This document shows positions 5,085-5,106 of a stretch of 5,106 bases of DNA, piece after piece (position 1 is the stretch's first letter; each line of letters opens with the position of its first letter). The stretch is from Planctomycetia bacterium (GTDB lineage: Bacteria; Planctomycetota; Planctomycetia; Pirellulales; UBA1268): contig RFUD01000204.1 in the NCBI GenBank assembly GCA_009923125.1, positions 1 to 5,106 of the forward strand, given 5' to 3'. Below the pieces are notes generated by a model. The model saw nothing but the letters and a program-made list of their open reading frames with translations, made no database searches and was not told the origin of the DNA. The translations under genes were made by a program, and so were the position numbers.

Positions 5085-5106
5085 TCCGCTGGTCAAATAC
5101 GCCGGC

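Noticed and set aside
4981..5106. tRNA or other known RNA gene at the right edge
   Set aside because: There are several stems, but no cloverleaf, T-loop or CCA-like end in the right arrangement.
1..5106. CRISPR array, transposase, toxin-antitoxin or phage-defence module
   Set aside because: No spaced repeat array, no DDE or serine/tyrosine recombinase motifs and no defence-type domains were seen in any frame.

Overview
The window is about 5.1 kb of GC-rich bacterial DNA with tightly packed housekeeping genes on both strands. No single marker proves the source. The fused CysN-CysC protein, the Mg-type HemB, the shared neighbourhood of a PTPS/QueD enzyme and an Ebo-type TatD hydrolase, and palindromic elements of a type I recall from Pirellulales-like genomes all suggest a planctomycete. 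That placement is an inference.

Left part, plus strand (1-2195): the 3' part of a bifunctional sulfate-activation gene, cysNC (GTPase subunit of ATP sulfurylase fused to APS kinase), is followed after 36 bp by mogA (molybdopterin adenylyltransferase). The 5' end of cysNC, including the GTPase P-loop, lies outside the window, and its CysD partner would be expected upstream.

Right part, minus strand (4867 down to 2219): four genes follow one another with gaps of about 22, 26 and 9 bp and probably form one transcription unit. In order of transcription they are a small helical protein of 80-83 aa, a TatD-superfamily metal hydrolase resembling EboB, a 6-pyruvoyl-tetrahydropterin/6-carboxytetrahydropterin synthase (QueD/PTPS family), and hemB (porphobilinogen synthase). 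They touch pterin or deazaguanine chemistry and tetrapyrrole synthesis. No shared pathway is obvious.

The plus and minus units converge at 2195/2219. The junction holds two short palindromes; the second lies inside the 3' end of hemB and encodes its last residues. The right edge (4868-5106, 239 bases) has no confident gene. It holds a possible 57-aa small ORF with a Shine-Dalgarno-like GGAG, three consecutive inverted repeats that could fold as RNA, and an 8-bp direct repeat around an AT-rich core. The most unusual material is at these two places, together with the orphan EboB-like gene and its small partner and the altered active-site motifs of the APS kinase domain. No complete new defence or mobile system is visible.
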